Positions 1 through 9,400 of a stretch of 26,527 nucleotides of DNA are shown piece after piece. Made by a program: the position numbers and the translations under genes. The notes under the pieces were generated by a model, which was given only the letters and a program-made list of their open reading frames with translations, did not search any database and was not told the origin of the DNA. This DNA comes from Myxococcales bacterium (GTDB lineage: Bacteria; Myxococcota_A; Polyangia; Fen-1088): assembly GCA_003170035.1 (NCBI GenBank), contig PMZX01000178.1:227-26753 (forward strand), read 5' to 3'. The number at the start of each line of letters is the position of its first letter. The stretch's first letter is position 1.

Positions 1-741
1 TACCACTTCATCTGGAACGACATCTGCGACTGGTACATCGAGCTGGCCAAGGCGCGTTTACAAGACCCGAGCAAGGCGGCGGAGCGCTGGAAGATCCAGG
101 GAACCCTGGTCACGGTGCTGGACGCGGCCATGCGCCTTCTGCACCCGTTCATGCCCTTCCTCACCGAGGAGCTCTGGCAGCAGTTGCCCAAACCGCAGGG
201 TGCGCCCCAGAGCATCATGATCACGCTCTACCCCATCCCGGATCCGCGCCACGTCGACGATGCCAGTGAGGCGTCGATGGCGCTCGTGCAGAAGGTGGTC
301 ACCACCATCCGGATGTTGCGCACCGAGAAGAGCGTTCCGTCGATCCAGCGGCCCCGCGTGATCCTAAACGTGACTGACGACTACAAGAAGACCATCCTGG
401 ACGGCTACCGCCACCTGGTACTCGAGCAGGCCAAGCTGGGCGACTTGGTGGTGCGTCGGACCGGCGAGGCGCCTGAGGGGACCGTGGTCACCGGCCTGGC
501 CGGAGACGTGGAGGTCATTCTCGTGTTGGAGGCCGCGGCGGACTCCGGCGCCGAGCGCGCCAAGTTGGAGAAGGATCGCGCCAAGCTGGACAAGGATCGG
601 GATCACCTGGCCAAGAAGCTGGCCAACCCACAGTTTCTCGAACGTGCGCCTGCCGCTGTGCTGGACAAGGACCGAGCCCGCCTGGCCGAGATCGAGGGAG
701 CCATGACGCGCCTGGACATGGCCCTGGCGCGGCTAGGCTAG
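1..741 (+). CDS. valS: Valyl-tRNA synthetase, C-terminal part (5' truncated by window)
   Basis: Charges tRNA-Val with valine in the cytoplasm. The reading frame is open from base 1 and gives the last 246 residues; the catalytic Rossmann core and editing domain lie upstream of the window. Visible parts are the alpha-helical anticodon-binding domain, starting with a typical ValRS stretch (WNDICDWYIELAK) and continuing through HPFMPFLTEELWQQLP, then about 70 C-terminal residues rich in Lys, Glu, Asp and Leu (AKLEKDRAKLDKD and following). The latter is the coiled-coil tRNA-binding arm that distinguishes ValRS from IleRS and LeuRS. Stop is TAG at 739-741. The next gene is convergent and only 15 bp away, so valS ends its transcription unit here. 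I see no clear terminator. Confidence 0.96.
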   Translation, partial: YHFIWNDICDWYIELAKARLQDPSKAAERWKIQGTLVTVLDAAMRLLHPFMPFLTEELWQQLPKPQGAPQSIMITLYPIPDPRHVDDASEASMALVQKVVTTIRMLRTEKSVPSIQRPRVILNVTDDYKKTILDGYRHLVLEQAKLGDLVVRRTGEAPEGTVVTGLAGDVEVILVLEAAADSGAERAKLEKDRAKLDKDRDHLAKKLANPQFLERAPAAVLDKDRARLAEIEGAMTRLDMALARLG

Positions 742-756
742 GTGATCGCGGGGGTC

Positions 757-1011
757 TCAGCTTTCGACGTACAGCTTGAGCTGCTCGCGAACGACGTCTT
801 CATTCAGTCCGGTACGCAGTTGTTCCTGCAGGCAGTCAGCCAGGGTCAGTTGCATGTCCTCGACGCCGCCGTCTTGCATGATCTTGGCCAGCAGGGCGCG
901 CGCCTCCCGGCTGTCGTCATCGCGGATGAAATCCTTGACCATCTCGATCGTGAGCCCGCCAGAGAAGTCGAGCATCGCGTGGTCCAGGAGAAAGGCGATG
1001 AGTTGTTTCAC
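757..1011 (-). CDS. Small conserved-looking hypothetical protein (84 aa)
   Basis: I do not recognise this protein. It starts with GTG at 1011-1009, preceded by a clean GGAGG Shine-Dalgarno about 5 bases upstream on the minus strand, which supports this start. The product has 84 residues, no signal peptide and no membrane span. It begins MKQLIAFLLDHAML and is rich in acidic residues (FIRDDDSREARALL, LNEDVVREQLKLYVES), with a predicted mostly helical fold. It converges on valS and its 5' end faces the 353-bp spacer before the envelope cluster. The overlapping plus-strand reading frames have unlikely composition, so this strand is preferred. It is probably a small cytoplasmic protein; no function is inferred. 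Confidence 0.7.
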   Translation of the reverse strand: MKQLIAFLLDHAMLDFSGGLTIEMVKDFIRDDDSREARALLAKIMQDGGVEDMQLTLADCLQEQLRTGLNEDVVREQLKLYVES

Positions 1012-1054
1012 AGTGTCCTCCGGCGGGGGGTAACGATCGAATCCCAGGAACGTT

Positions 1055-1063
1055 TGCTAATAT
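1055..1063 (+). promoter_or_regulatory. Extended -10-like promoter element
   Basis: TGCTAATAT matches an extended -10 (TGn followed by TAATAT, close to TATAAT) and stands out in very GC-rich DNA. No good -35 is seen 16-18 bases upstream (the region reads GATCGA), which is tolerated for extended -10 promoters. It would start transcription near 1070 and could serve the envelope cluster beginning at 1365, leaving a leader of roughly 295 nt. This is pattern matching only. Confidence 0.35.
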
Positions 1064-1075
1064 CCCGAAAACGCT

Positions 1076-1189
1076 ATGAAAATCAAGGGGGAATCGGATG
1101 GCGGTCCATGCTTTTTTTGCGACGGAGCCGACGCAAGAGCGAGGGGTTGCCTCGTCCTGCGTCGTCCCGAATGTCCACTTGGACGGTGA
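1076..1189 (+). CDS. Possible 37-residue cysteine-containing leader ORF
   Basis: ATG at 1076 opens a 37-codon frame ending with TGA at 1187-1189. The peptide starts MKIKGESDGG, has a CxxC pair (PCFFCDG) and two further cysteines, and is Arg-rich towards its end. The ATG lies only about 6 bases after the expected transcription start of the extended -10 box at 1055-1063, so it would be nearly leaderless; no Shine-Dalgarno is visible. It could be an upstream ORF in the leader of the envelope cluster, or a chance ORF. The overlapping frame used by the downstream lipoprotein is not convincing here. Low confidence. Confidence 0.2.
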   Translation: MKIKGESDGGPCFFCDGADARARGCLVLRRPECPLGR

Positions 1190-1364
1190 GGCGGGATGGC
1201 AGCAGGCGGCGGGGGCCAACCCCGAGGCAAGGAAGTGGGTTGCGGCCTGCTGGTGGCGGGCGACTGGCGTGCTTTCGCAAATCCGTACGTGGACGGCCGC
1301 AGGGGCCGGGCGCCGGCGCACGCCACGTCTTGACTCGCTCGCGGTATTTGTCTACGGTCGCACC

Positions 1365-1702
1365 GTGCCGTCCCGTCGCTGCCTTTGGGCGCTCGCGCTG
1401 GGTCTTGTCGTTCCGCTGGGTTGCGGACCGGTCGAATACCTGACTCGGGTAAGCTCGCGCGCTGCCTCTGCCTTGGCCGAGGCCGGGCGAGAAGGCGCGG
1501 AGCAGAAGGCTCCCTACGAGTATGCGAAGGCGGCCGAGTACTATCACAAGGCTCGTGAGGACGCGGCCCACTCGTACTACCAGACCGCCATCGATTGGGG
1601 CCGCCGCAGTGAGGACTGTTCGCGCAAGGCGATCGCGCGCGCCAAGCAGTCCCAGCCCGCGGGCCGAGGCGCACACCCTGACCATACAACCTGTGGTGAG
1701 CC

Positions 1703-1706
<4 letters not shown>
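1365..1706 (+). CDS. Small putative lipoprotein, DUF4398-like helical domain
   Basis: The frame is open from 1098, but an N-terminal signal begins only at GTG 1365 (V/M-PSRRCLWALALGLVVPLGC), so I place the start there; no strong Shine-Dalgarno is seen. The signal is basic (SRR), then hydrophobic, then PLG-Cys20, a slightly non-canonical lipobox with Pro at -3. The mature part is short (about 93 residues) and helical, with alternating Ala, Glu and Tyr (APYEYAKAAEYYHKARED) ending in a basic tail. This resembles the DUF4398-type lipoproteins often found next to OmpA proteins. Its stop overlaps the next gene's start as ATGA (1703-1706), implying translational coupling. Likely an envelope lipoprotein; exact role unknown. 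Confidence 0.7.
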
Positions 1707-2674
<968 letters not shown>

Positions 2675-2691
2675 GGAAGGACGAACCCAAG

Positions 2692-4434
2692 ATGGGAAAC
2701 ACGACTACACGACGGCCGGCGGCACCATCGCGCATGGCCCGATGGGCGTCGCTGGTTCTGCGGGTCGGGCTGATTGGCGCTGTCCTTGTCGCGTCGGGCA
2801 AGCCGGTACTGGGGCAAGTCGATCAAAAGGCGGTCAAGAAGATCATCGATCTGAACAAGATGGCCCTGGCTGCTATCGACGCCAAACGGTTCGATGTGGC
2901 CCGCGATGGTCTTGTGCAGGCGGAGACGGTGGCCAAACAGGCGAACCTGCTCAAGCACAAGATGCTGGCTCGGACCTACGTTCACCTGGGCGCGGTCTAC
3001 TTCTTGGGTTTCAGCGATCGCGACCAGGCGACGCGGTATTTCGGCCTGGCCAAGGGTGTTCGTGCCGACATCAAGCTAACGCCGTCGCTGGCAACCCCGA
3101 GCTTGACCGCCGTGTTTGACAAGGCGACGCCCGCCACAGCGGAGACCGACCCTTGGGCAGAGGCCGCGGCCTCCGGCCCTCGTTCGACAACACGCGTGCC
3201 TGCTCCTGCTCCGCCCAAAGCGCCGCCACCACCGCCTCCCCCGCCGCCGCCGGTTGAGCCCGTCGAACCGGAGTTGCCCGTCGTGTTGCCCTCCGACCTG
3301 TACTGCCCCACGGTTGAAGAGGCGACCGAAGGTCGCGAGATCGTGCTTCGCTGCGCGACCAAGCCGAGCCTGAAGGCCGAACGGGTCTTGCTCTACTACC
3401 GGGCCTCCGGTGCTCCCACGTACAACGTCGCGGCCATGCAGAACGCTCCCAAGGGCTGGCTGGCGGCTAGCATCCCAGCCGAGGCCGCGACCGGGGAGAG
3501 CATGCAGTACTACTGCGAGGCCCGGGACAGTGCCGACAACGAGGTGGCCACCAACGGGCAGGCGGACATTCCCAACCCGATCATACTCAAGCCGGCTTCG
3601 TCCGAGACAACCACCGCGCAGCCGAGAGTGGCTCGCGGCAACAAGGGCGACGGGGAAGATCCCCTGTTCGGGATCAAGCACGAACGGGACGCCGAGGTCA
3701 AGGAACTGGGTCTCCACCGCCGACGTAGGGGCGCTTTTTGGGGGAGCGTAGGAGCGGGAACCGGCTTCGCCTATCACAAGGCCTCCTTGCTGGAATGGCG
3801 GCGCGACGCCCCTCCTGTCACGGCCGGCGTGCGCGTGGCGGGCTTGATCACCTTCTATCCCGAGATTGGCTACCTCATCACCGACCACATCGGGGCCGCG
3901 GTCCAGGCCCGGCTGGAGTACATTTCGATTCAGGGATCCGGCGACATCAACCCAGGCCGGCCGGCCGGGGGAGCGATCGCGGTGATCGGGCGAGGTCTGT
4001 ACTACCTGGACCTGGGCGCCGGCAATGCGCAGATCCAGTTCTCGGCCGATCTGGGCGGGGGCGACGGATATCGCTTCTCCTACCCACCGACCAATCCCGG
4101 TGGCACAGCAAAAGTGATAGACCCGAATAGGACGGATGGAAGGTGCCTCTACTACCCCGGCACGAGCAATTGCGTCCCGAAGCCCACCCTGCTCACGGAT
4201 ACGATTCGCAGTGGACCGTTCGTGTACGGCGCAGGTACTGGTTTCATCTATCACTTCACCCGCCACATTGCGGCCAACGTCGAGCTGCGTTTCTTGGCGG
4301 CAGGTCCCCACTTCGGGCTCATGCTGGAGGGCTACGCCTCGCTGCAACTCGGGCTGGGCGGCAAAGCACCGGATCAGGTGGGGGATGCTCCACCGATGGA
4401 GCGGCTACCGGAGGAAGACGAGGCGGAGGAGTAG
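2692..4434 (+). CDS. Secreted outer-membrane protein: helical N-terminus, polyproline linker, Ig-like part, probable beta-barrel
   Basis: A 580-residue protein with no family I can name. Residues 1-41 look like a signal peptide with a long basic N-region, cleaved near VLG-Q42; an internal Met15 could be the true start, but GGGAAGGA sits upstream of ATG 2692. Residues about 43-150 are TPR-like helices (MALAAIDAKRFDVARDGLV, YVHLGAVYFLGFSDRDQATRYF). Residues about 169-195 are a Pro/Ala linker with ten consecutive prolines. Residues about 198-310 look like an Ig-type beta domain (EIVLRCATKPSLKAERVLLYYR, MQYYCEARDSADNEV). From about 345 on, alternating aromatic/Gly strands (GAFWGSVGAGTGFAYHK, YGAGTGFIYHF) suggest an outer-membrane beta-barrel. 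It follows the OmpA gene by 17 bp, so it is probably in the same operon. Confidence 0.8.
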   Translation: MGNTTTRRPAAPSRMARWASLVLRVGLIGAVLVASGKPVLGQVDQKAVKKIIDLNKMALAAIDAKRFDVARDGLVQAETVAKQANLLKHKMLARTYVHLGAVYFLGFSDRDQATRYFGLAKGVRADIKLTPSLATPSLTAVFDKATPATAETDPWAEAAASGPRSTTRVPAPAPPKAPPPPPPPPPPVEPVEPELPVVLPSDLYCPTVEEATEGREIVLRCATKPSLKAERVLLYYRASGAPTYNVAAMQNAPKGWLAASIPAEAATGESMQYYCEARDSADNEVATNGQADIPNPIILKPASSETTTAQPRVARGNKGDGEDPLFGIKHERDAEVKELGLHRRRRGAFWGSVGAGTGFAYHKASLLEWRRDAPPVTAGVRVAGLITFYPEIGYLITDHIGAAVQARLEYISIQGSGDINPGRPAGGAIAVIGRGLYYLDLGAGNAQIQFSADLGGGDGYRFSYPPTNPGGTAKVIDPNRTDGRCLYYPGTSNCVPKPTLLTDTIRSGPFVYGAGTGFIYHFTRHIAANVELRFLAAGPHFGLMLEGYASLQLGLGGKAPDQVGDAPPMERLPEEDEAEE

Positions 4435-4452
4435 TCTGCCAAGCAGGGCAGA
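4435..4452. terminator. Short inverted repeat between convergent genes
   Basis: TCTGCC-AAGCAG-GGCAGA starts immediately after the TAG stop of the barrel gene (4432-4434) and sits just before the stop of the opposing glycosyltransferase gene (4459). The perfect 6-bp arms and 6-nt loop could form a stem on either strand. There is no T-run on either side, so it is not a classical intrinsic terminator; it may stabilise the 3' end or be chance. Confidence 0.3.
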
Positions 4453-4458
4453 GCTGCG

Positions 4459-5547
4459 CTATCCTGGCGACGGCTTTCCCGCCACCGCCGCGTTGAGGGT
4501 CTGCTCGAGCGCGGCCAGCAGGTGTCGGTTGCCGTCCTGCTTGTAATCGGCCAGGCTGCGTTCGAAATTGGGGATGCGCTCGATGAACTGGCCCAGTCGT
4601 TCTTCGCTCAACTCGTCGGCGGTTAGGCCGTAGCCCAGCTTTTCCAGATAGCGTCCGTTCAGCATCTGCTCGAACTGACCCTTGATGGGCACCGCCAGCA
4701 TGGGCCGCCGCAGGTATACCGCCTCGCCCATCAGCGTGAAACCGGCACTGGCCACCACACCCGCGGCGGTACGCAGATCGTCGATGAAGCCCGCCTCGGA
4801 GAAGGGCCGGTAGAGCAGATTTCCGTCCGCTACGTCCTCGGTGATGTCGCGGCGGAGGCCGTAGATGCGGCACGCGCGTCCGCTGCGTTTGAGGATCTCG
4901 GGCAGGGCGCTGTTCGAGGTGGAGGTCTGGTACACCAGCAAGTGGGATCCCGGCTCGGGCTGCGCGGCCAGGATCTCGGGCCGCAGGATGGGCGGATGCA
5001 AGCTGGTGTGGGGTTTGCGCAAAGGCGGGTAGAAGAACGTGGTGATGTGGTAGTGAAACGCGCCGGGGATCTTTCCCTTCACCACCGCATTGGTGAGGCG
5101 GAAATCGCCCTCCACACCCGCGAGAAGGTCCGGGTCATGGGTGCACCGGTTGATGATCTGCATGTTGTCGATGGAGATCACCGGCAGGTCGTGGCGCTGC
5201 CCGAAGAGGTAGCTCCAGCTCTCGAAATCCGAGATGACCACGTCGGGTGCGAACCGTTCCGTCACCTCGAAGTAGGTGCGCGCGTTCTTGGGCAACCCGG
5301 TCAGCGCCCCCTTCACGTTCTGCACCACCGTGCGCCACTTTCGCAGCTCGTTGTCCTCGTAGACCAGGGTGCAGCCCCAGATCCTGTTCACAGTCAAATG
5401 CTCGCTGGCCCGCTGGCTCAGGTAGGCGTGCGCGCGGCCCGAGACCACCACCTGCAGATCGTGCTGTGCCGACAGGGCATCGAGCACCACCCGTGAGCGC
5501 ATGGCGTGCCCCATGCCTTCACCAACGACTCCGTAGAGAATTTTCAT
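4459..5547 (-). CDS. Glycosyltransferase of the MJ1255-like / GT-B type
   Basis: A 362-residue cytoplasmic protein predicted to transfer a sugar from a nucleotide donor. The N-terminus MKILYGVVGEGMGHAMRS carries the G-x-G-x-GH loop of GT-B fold UDP-glycosyltransferases; the first half then holds a Rossmann domain (APDVVISDFESWSYLFG, LPVISIDNMQI). The second half has the donor-binding pattern (LLVYQTSTSNSALPEIL, GVVASAGFTLMGEAVYLRRPMLAVPIKGQFEQMLN), in which the SAGFTLMGEA and QFEQ segments match the donor site of MurG-like and MJ1255-family proteins. The length fits that family. Start is ATG at 5547-5545 with only a weak upstream purine run. It is divergent from the membrane-protein gene (35-bp gap) and convergent with the barrel gene. 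Substrate unknown; a lipid or envelope glycan is plausible. Confidence 0.88.
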   Translation of the reverse strand: MKILYGVVGEGMGHAMRSRVVLDALSAQHDLQVVVSGRAHAYLSQRASEHLTVNRIWGCTLVYEDNELRKWRTVVQNVKGALTGLPKNARTYFEVTERFAPDVVISDFESWSYLFGQRHDLPVISIDNMQIINRCTHDPDLLAGVEGDFRLTNAVVKGKIPGAFHYHITTFFYPPLRKPHTSLHPPILRPEILAAQPEPGSHLLVYQTSTSNSALPEILKRSGRACRIYGLRRDITEDVADGNLLYRPFSEAGFIDDLRTAAGVVASAGFTLMGEAVYLRRPMLAVPIKGQFEQMLNGRYLEKLGYGLTADELSEERLGQFIERIPNFERSLADYKQDGNRHLLAALEQTLNAAVAGKPSPG

Positions 5548-5582
5548 GTCGAGCAGTCTATCCTGTTCGCGAAAGGACGCAC

Positions 5583-6212
5583 ATGAGCGACCTGACGGCC
5601 TTCTTCCTGGCAGCCTTGCCCCGCATCGCTTTCCTGTTCGGCTTCGCCCTGCTGTTCGCCCTGGTCGAGATAGAGATCGAGGGCGCCGACGGGTGGGCCA
5701 GCAAGCTGCCCACCTGGTATCGCCGCAGTCCCGCCTACGCGCGCCTGTACGGCCTGTTCATGTCAGGCAAGCCGCTGACCGGCTACCACGCCATCATGTT
5801 TTTCATCCCGCTTTGCGCTTTCCACATTGGCATCGCCTTTGGCCAGCCGTGGTCGCTCGGCCTCGAGGCCCGCATTGTCGCCGCCTATCTGGTCTGGAGC
5901 GTGACCTGGGACTTCCTCTGGTTCTTGCTCAACCCGGTCTACGGCTGGGGACGTTTTCGCAAGGGAGAGATCTGGTGGCACAGCCGCCGTTGGATTGGCC
6001 GCGCACCCATCGACTACGTCAACGCCATCGTGACGTCGTTCCTCGTCGCCGTTTTGCCGCTCATCCTGCGCGGAAGGCCCTGGTTGTTGATCGAGCACAC
6101 GGTCTTTGTCGCTGGCATGGCCGCACTGACTGCTCTGTGCGCCCTGGCCGCGCCCCTGTACCAGCGTTGGTACCGCCACATGCGGCGCCCAGGAGCCGAC
6201 GAGCGACCGTAA
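5583..6212 (+). CDS. Five-span integral membrane protein of unknown function
   Basis: A 209-residue protein. Start ATG 5583 is preceded by GAAAGGA about 8 bases upstream, and its N-terminus gives a proper first membrane span, so longer in-frame versions are rejected. Predicted spans: about 11-30, 69-88, 96-117, 146-163 and 170-192. The loops carry distinctive charged and aromatic motifs: EIEIEGADGWASKLPTW after span 1, and DFLWFLLNPVYGWGRF followed by EIWWHSRRWIG after span 3. I recall similar motifs in uncharacterised proteobacterial membrane proteins, but have no function for them. Histidines and glutamates near membrane edges (GYHA, WWH, IEH) could be catalytic or metal-binding, but this is speculation. 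It diverges from the glycosyltransferase and could share a control region with it. Confidence 0.8.
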   Translation: MSDLTAFFLAALPRIAFLFGFALLFALVEIEIEGADGWASKLPTWYRRSPAYARLYGLFMSGKPLTGYHAIMFFIPLCAFHIGIAFGQPWSLGLEARIVAAYLVWSVTWDFLWFLLNPVYGWGRFRKGEIWWHSRRWIGRAPIDYVNAIVTSFLVAVLPLILRGRPWLLIEHTVFVAGMAALTALCALAAPLYQRWYRHMRRPGADERP

Positions 6213-6413
6213 CGCCACCTCCGTAGCTGGTTGGGCGGCCGGGTTGACGGCGGCGGAGCCGGTCGCCGGAGCCGGCTGCCAGTCCCGGATTCGGAACCGG
6301 ATTCGGTTTCCGGCCCCGGCCCCGGCGACCTAAACCAGCTGCGAATCTCCAGGAATCGGTGCCCCTCGAATACTCACGTTTTGCCGCGGGCGGACCGATG
6401 TTACATAGAGCCG
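6213..6413. other. 201-bp spacer with small GC-rich repeats
   Basis: The leader of the giant TPR-C39 gene. It contains two direct copies of CCGGATTCGG (6285-6294 and 6297-6306), and 6293-6311 (GGAACCGGATTCGGTTTCC) forms an imperfect hairpin with one bulge. No convincing -35/-10 pair is seen. The giant gene's frame is open across part of this spacer from 6231, but the composition there (Gly/Arg/Pro-rich, shifting with the repeats) does not look like protein. Confidence 0.4.
6285..6311. repeat. Duplicated CCGGATTCGG with imperfect inverted repeat
   Basis: CCGGATTCGG occurs at 6285-6294 and again at 6297-6306, two bases apart. The second copy lies within GGAACCGGATTCGGTTTCC, whose arms pair around GATT with a single bulge. 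It lies about 100 bp upstream of the giant TPR-C39 start. It could be an operator or simply low-complexity GC-rich DNA. Confidence 0.3.
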
Positions 6414-9400
6414 ATGTCCTCGCGCCCTCCGGTCCGCATCCCGTTCGGCTGTCCGCGATCCCAGCGCGTGTCGGTGCCTGCTGAAGCGCTTGCCTCGGTC
6501 AAGGCCCTCTACGACCAAGGCCGGTTCGTCGACGCCTACGCCGCGGCGATCGCGGTCGCCCCTCTTCACTGCTGGGCCGGCTTCGAGGCCCGCCTTTTGG
6601 CTTCTCGTCTGGCCGGTCACCTCGAAGGCAATCGATTGTCACGCTTTCTTTGTTTCACGGCTTGGCGTGAATCGCCTCGCGACGCCAGCACCTGTTTGTT
6701 CCATGGCTATTGGCTCTGGGCGCGGCGGGGACCCTTGGCGGTGTGGGAATTCACGCGGGACTGGAAGTCTTTCACAAACCTCGACGAACGCCGGCGCGCG
6801 GATCATCTGCTCTTGCGGGCCCGGGTGGCTGGGCAGTATCGCGATTTTGCCTTGGCGTGGCCGCTTGCCGACGAAGCCACCCAATTGGCCGCCGATTCGG
6901 CCTGGACCTGGTGCGAGCGAGCCGGAATTCACCTGTGCGAGGATCGGGTCGACGAGGCGGAACAGGCCATCGCGCGGGGCCGTAGCGTCGCCCAGTGGCA
7001 CTGCCCCAGCGTGCAGGTCAACGCCATGATTCTGATGCGCCAGGGTCGCGTGGAGGAAGCGGCCGAACTGCTTCACCAGGCCAGTCAGCACGTGCAAAGT
7101 CCGGACATTGTTGGCCAGCGGATCGGCATCCTTCGCGAACTGGACGATCCCCAGGGGATGATCGATCTGCTCGACGAATACGAATCCCTGGCGTTGCTGA
7201 TCGAGCCGGAGGATCGGGAATGGTTGGCTGCGCGTCGCTGCGATGCCTACTGCCTGGAAGGGGCGTGGGACAAGGCTGCCCAGCAAGCCGAGCTCGTTTC
7301 CGGGCCGTATTTCGCAACGCTGGCACGCAAACTGCGGAGTGCATCGCTGGCGACACGGCGGATTCGACTGACGCCCCCGCGGATCATCCAGAAGCACAAC
7401 ACATGTGGTCCTTCGACCCTGGCGATGCTGGCCCGCTACTGGCATCACCCGACTTCGGATGACGCCATCGGCGAGGCCATCGCCTACGAAGGAACCTGTG
7501 ATCGTCGCGAACGCACGTGGTGCCTCGAGCAAGGTTTTTGCGTGCGTGAGTTTCGTCTGACCTGGGACGCCGGGCGGACGCTGCTGGACGCCGGCATTCC
7601 CTTCGCTGTGGCCACGTCGGAAGTGAGCACAGCGCACATGCAGGCTTTCGTCGGCTACGACGAGGCAAGGGAGTCTTTTCTCATCCAAGATCCCGCGAGC
7701 CTCCTGTATCGCGAAGTGCAGGCGGCGACTTTTCTCAAGGAATATGCGTTGCATGGTCCACGCGGCCTGGCCATGGTGCCGGAAAGCCATCGCGCCGAAC
7801 TCGACCGCATCGAGTTGCCCGATGCGGGCCTGTTTGATCGGCTATTTCAGCTGCGCAGCGCGCTCTTCCTTCACGACCGTGTCCGCGCGGAGGAACAGCT
7901 CGAGCAGATGCGGTGCGAGGCCCCTGATCATCCCATGTTCTGGCGGGCCAGACTGGAGTTGGCTTGTTACGACGGGAATCTCTTCCAGGAGAACGAAGCG
8001 AGTCAGGGGCTGGCGCGGCTGTTTCCCGATGACCCGCGGCTTTGTGCTCAGCGGGCCAGACTGCTTCGCGAGCTTGGGCATAGGGACGACGTGATCGCGT
8101 TCCTGCGCAAGACCGCCGAGGCCGAACGCACGGATCCAAGTATCTGGCGCGATCTGGCCATCGCCTTAAGCGGTCCGGTCTGTGACGAGGCTGAATCTTG
8201 GTGGTGGCTGCGCAAGGCGCATGCGGCGAATCCCTTCGACACCGGCGTGCTGGAGGCATGGGGACATCGCCAGTGGGGCCTCGGCTGGCAAGAGGCGGCG
8301 GTCGAAACCTACGGATTCGCCAGTTGCTTCGCAGCAGGGGACGAGCACTTGGCCCAGACCTGGTTCGATGCCGCCCACATGATCGGGCGACGGGAGGATG
8401 CGCTCGAACGCTTGCGCGAAAGGAACCGGCGCCTCGGCCACAAGTCGGCCCAGCCTTCGCGGACTCTGCTCTGGATGCTCGACCGATACTATCTGGACGA
8501 AGAGGCGGCGGCCGTCATGTCCCAGGCGCTGAAGTTGCATCCTGACGACGGCCTCCTGCGGCTGGATGCGGTTTGGCTGGCGGCCAGGCAGGGGAACAAG
8601 GAGCGGGCGCAAGAACAGCTGGCTCACGCGAAGAAGCACTGCGCTGGTGGTTCGTGGCTCTATGCCAGGGCCCAGCTGCACGAGCGTTTTGGCGAACATC
8701 GCGAGGCCCTGGCGACATGGAAAGAGATCGCGGACGGAGAGCCCACCTCGACCAGGGTGCAGGAAGCCGTCGCCCACCTGCTGGCGGTGGTGGAAGGCGA
8801 CGCCCAGGCACGCGCACACCTCGAGGCAGCGGTCAGGCGTTTCCCGCACCACGTGGGGTTGCACCAGGTCCTGGTCGAATGGCTGCGCAGAGCACCGCTC
8901 GGGGATGCCGAGGCAGCAGCCCGGACCATGCGTCGCCTGCACCCCAGCCATGATTGGGCGGCCCGTGAACTCGCCGTCATCCTGGAGAGGCAAGGTCGAT
9001 TCCACGACGCTCTCATCGAGGCTCAGCGCGCGCTCGATCTCAACCCACGCGTGGCCGCAGCCCATGGGATCCACGCTTCGATTCTGCAATCCCTTGGACG
9101 CGCCGATGAAGCGCGCCAGGCGTTCCGCCAGGCGCTGACCCTGGACGTGGACTACACCTTCGCCATCCACGGGCTGCTCGACGGGGCGCGGGACGCCCGG
9201 CAGCGACGGGAGGAGCTGGACTTCATCCACAACGAAATGGTCCGCCAGGTACTGCAGGGAGCTGCCATCGCGGCCTATCGCGAACGCGCGTTCCCCCTGC
9301 TCGAGCCCGAGGTCTTGCTCGACCAGCTTGCAATAGTCCACAAGGCCCGCCCGGATCTCTACGAGGCCTGGGTCGCCCTCATCGAGCACCTGACGGACAT

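Larger units (their letters stand above)
1012..1364. other. 353-bp spacer between divergent genes
   Basis: This stretch separates the GTG-started small gene (minus) from the lipoprotein (plus). It holds the minus-strand ribosome site (GGAGG, just above 1011), an extended -10-like box on the plus strand at 1055-1063, and a 37-codon open frame (1076-1189), both listed separately. The frame that continues from 1098 into the lipoprotein has low-complexity, Arg/Trp-rich composition unlike real protein up to 1364, so I treat it as untranslated leader. No terminator-like hairpin with a T-run was seen. Confidence 0.5.

Noticed and set aside
1098..1364. N-terminal extension of the small lipoprotein
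   Set aside because: It would bury the lipoprotein signal about 90 residues in and has unlikely Trp/Arg/Ala-rich composition; GTG 1365 gives a proper signal.
3076..4347. 423-codon minus-strand ORF opposite the barrel-protein gene
   Set aside because: The plus strand has a ribosome site, signal peptide and coherent domain layout; the minus product is Arg/Gly-rich and includes an artefact of the proline-codon tract.
6231..6413. N-terminal extension of the TPR-C39 protein
   Set aside because: The frame is open, but the translated stretch is Gly/Arg/Pro-rich low complexity created by GC repeats; ATG 6414 starts protein-like sequence.
7375..7760. Bacteriocin-exporter C39 peptidase
   Set aside because: The C39-like domain is followed by TPR repeats, not by ABC membrane and ATPase domains, and no precursor peptide gene is seen nearby.
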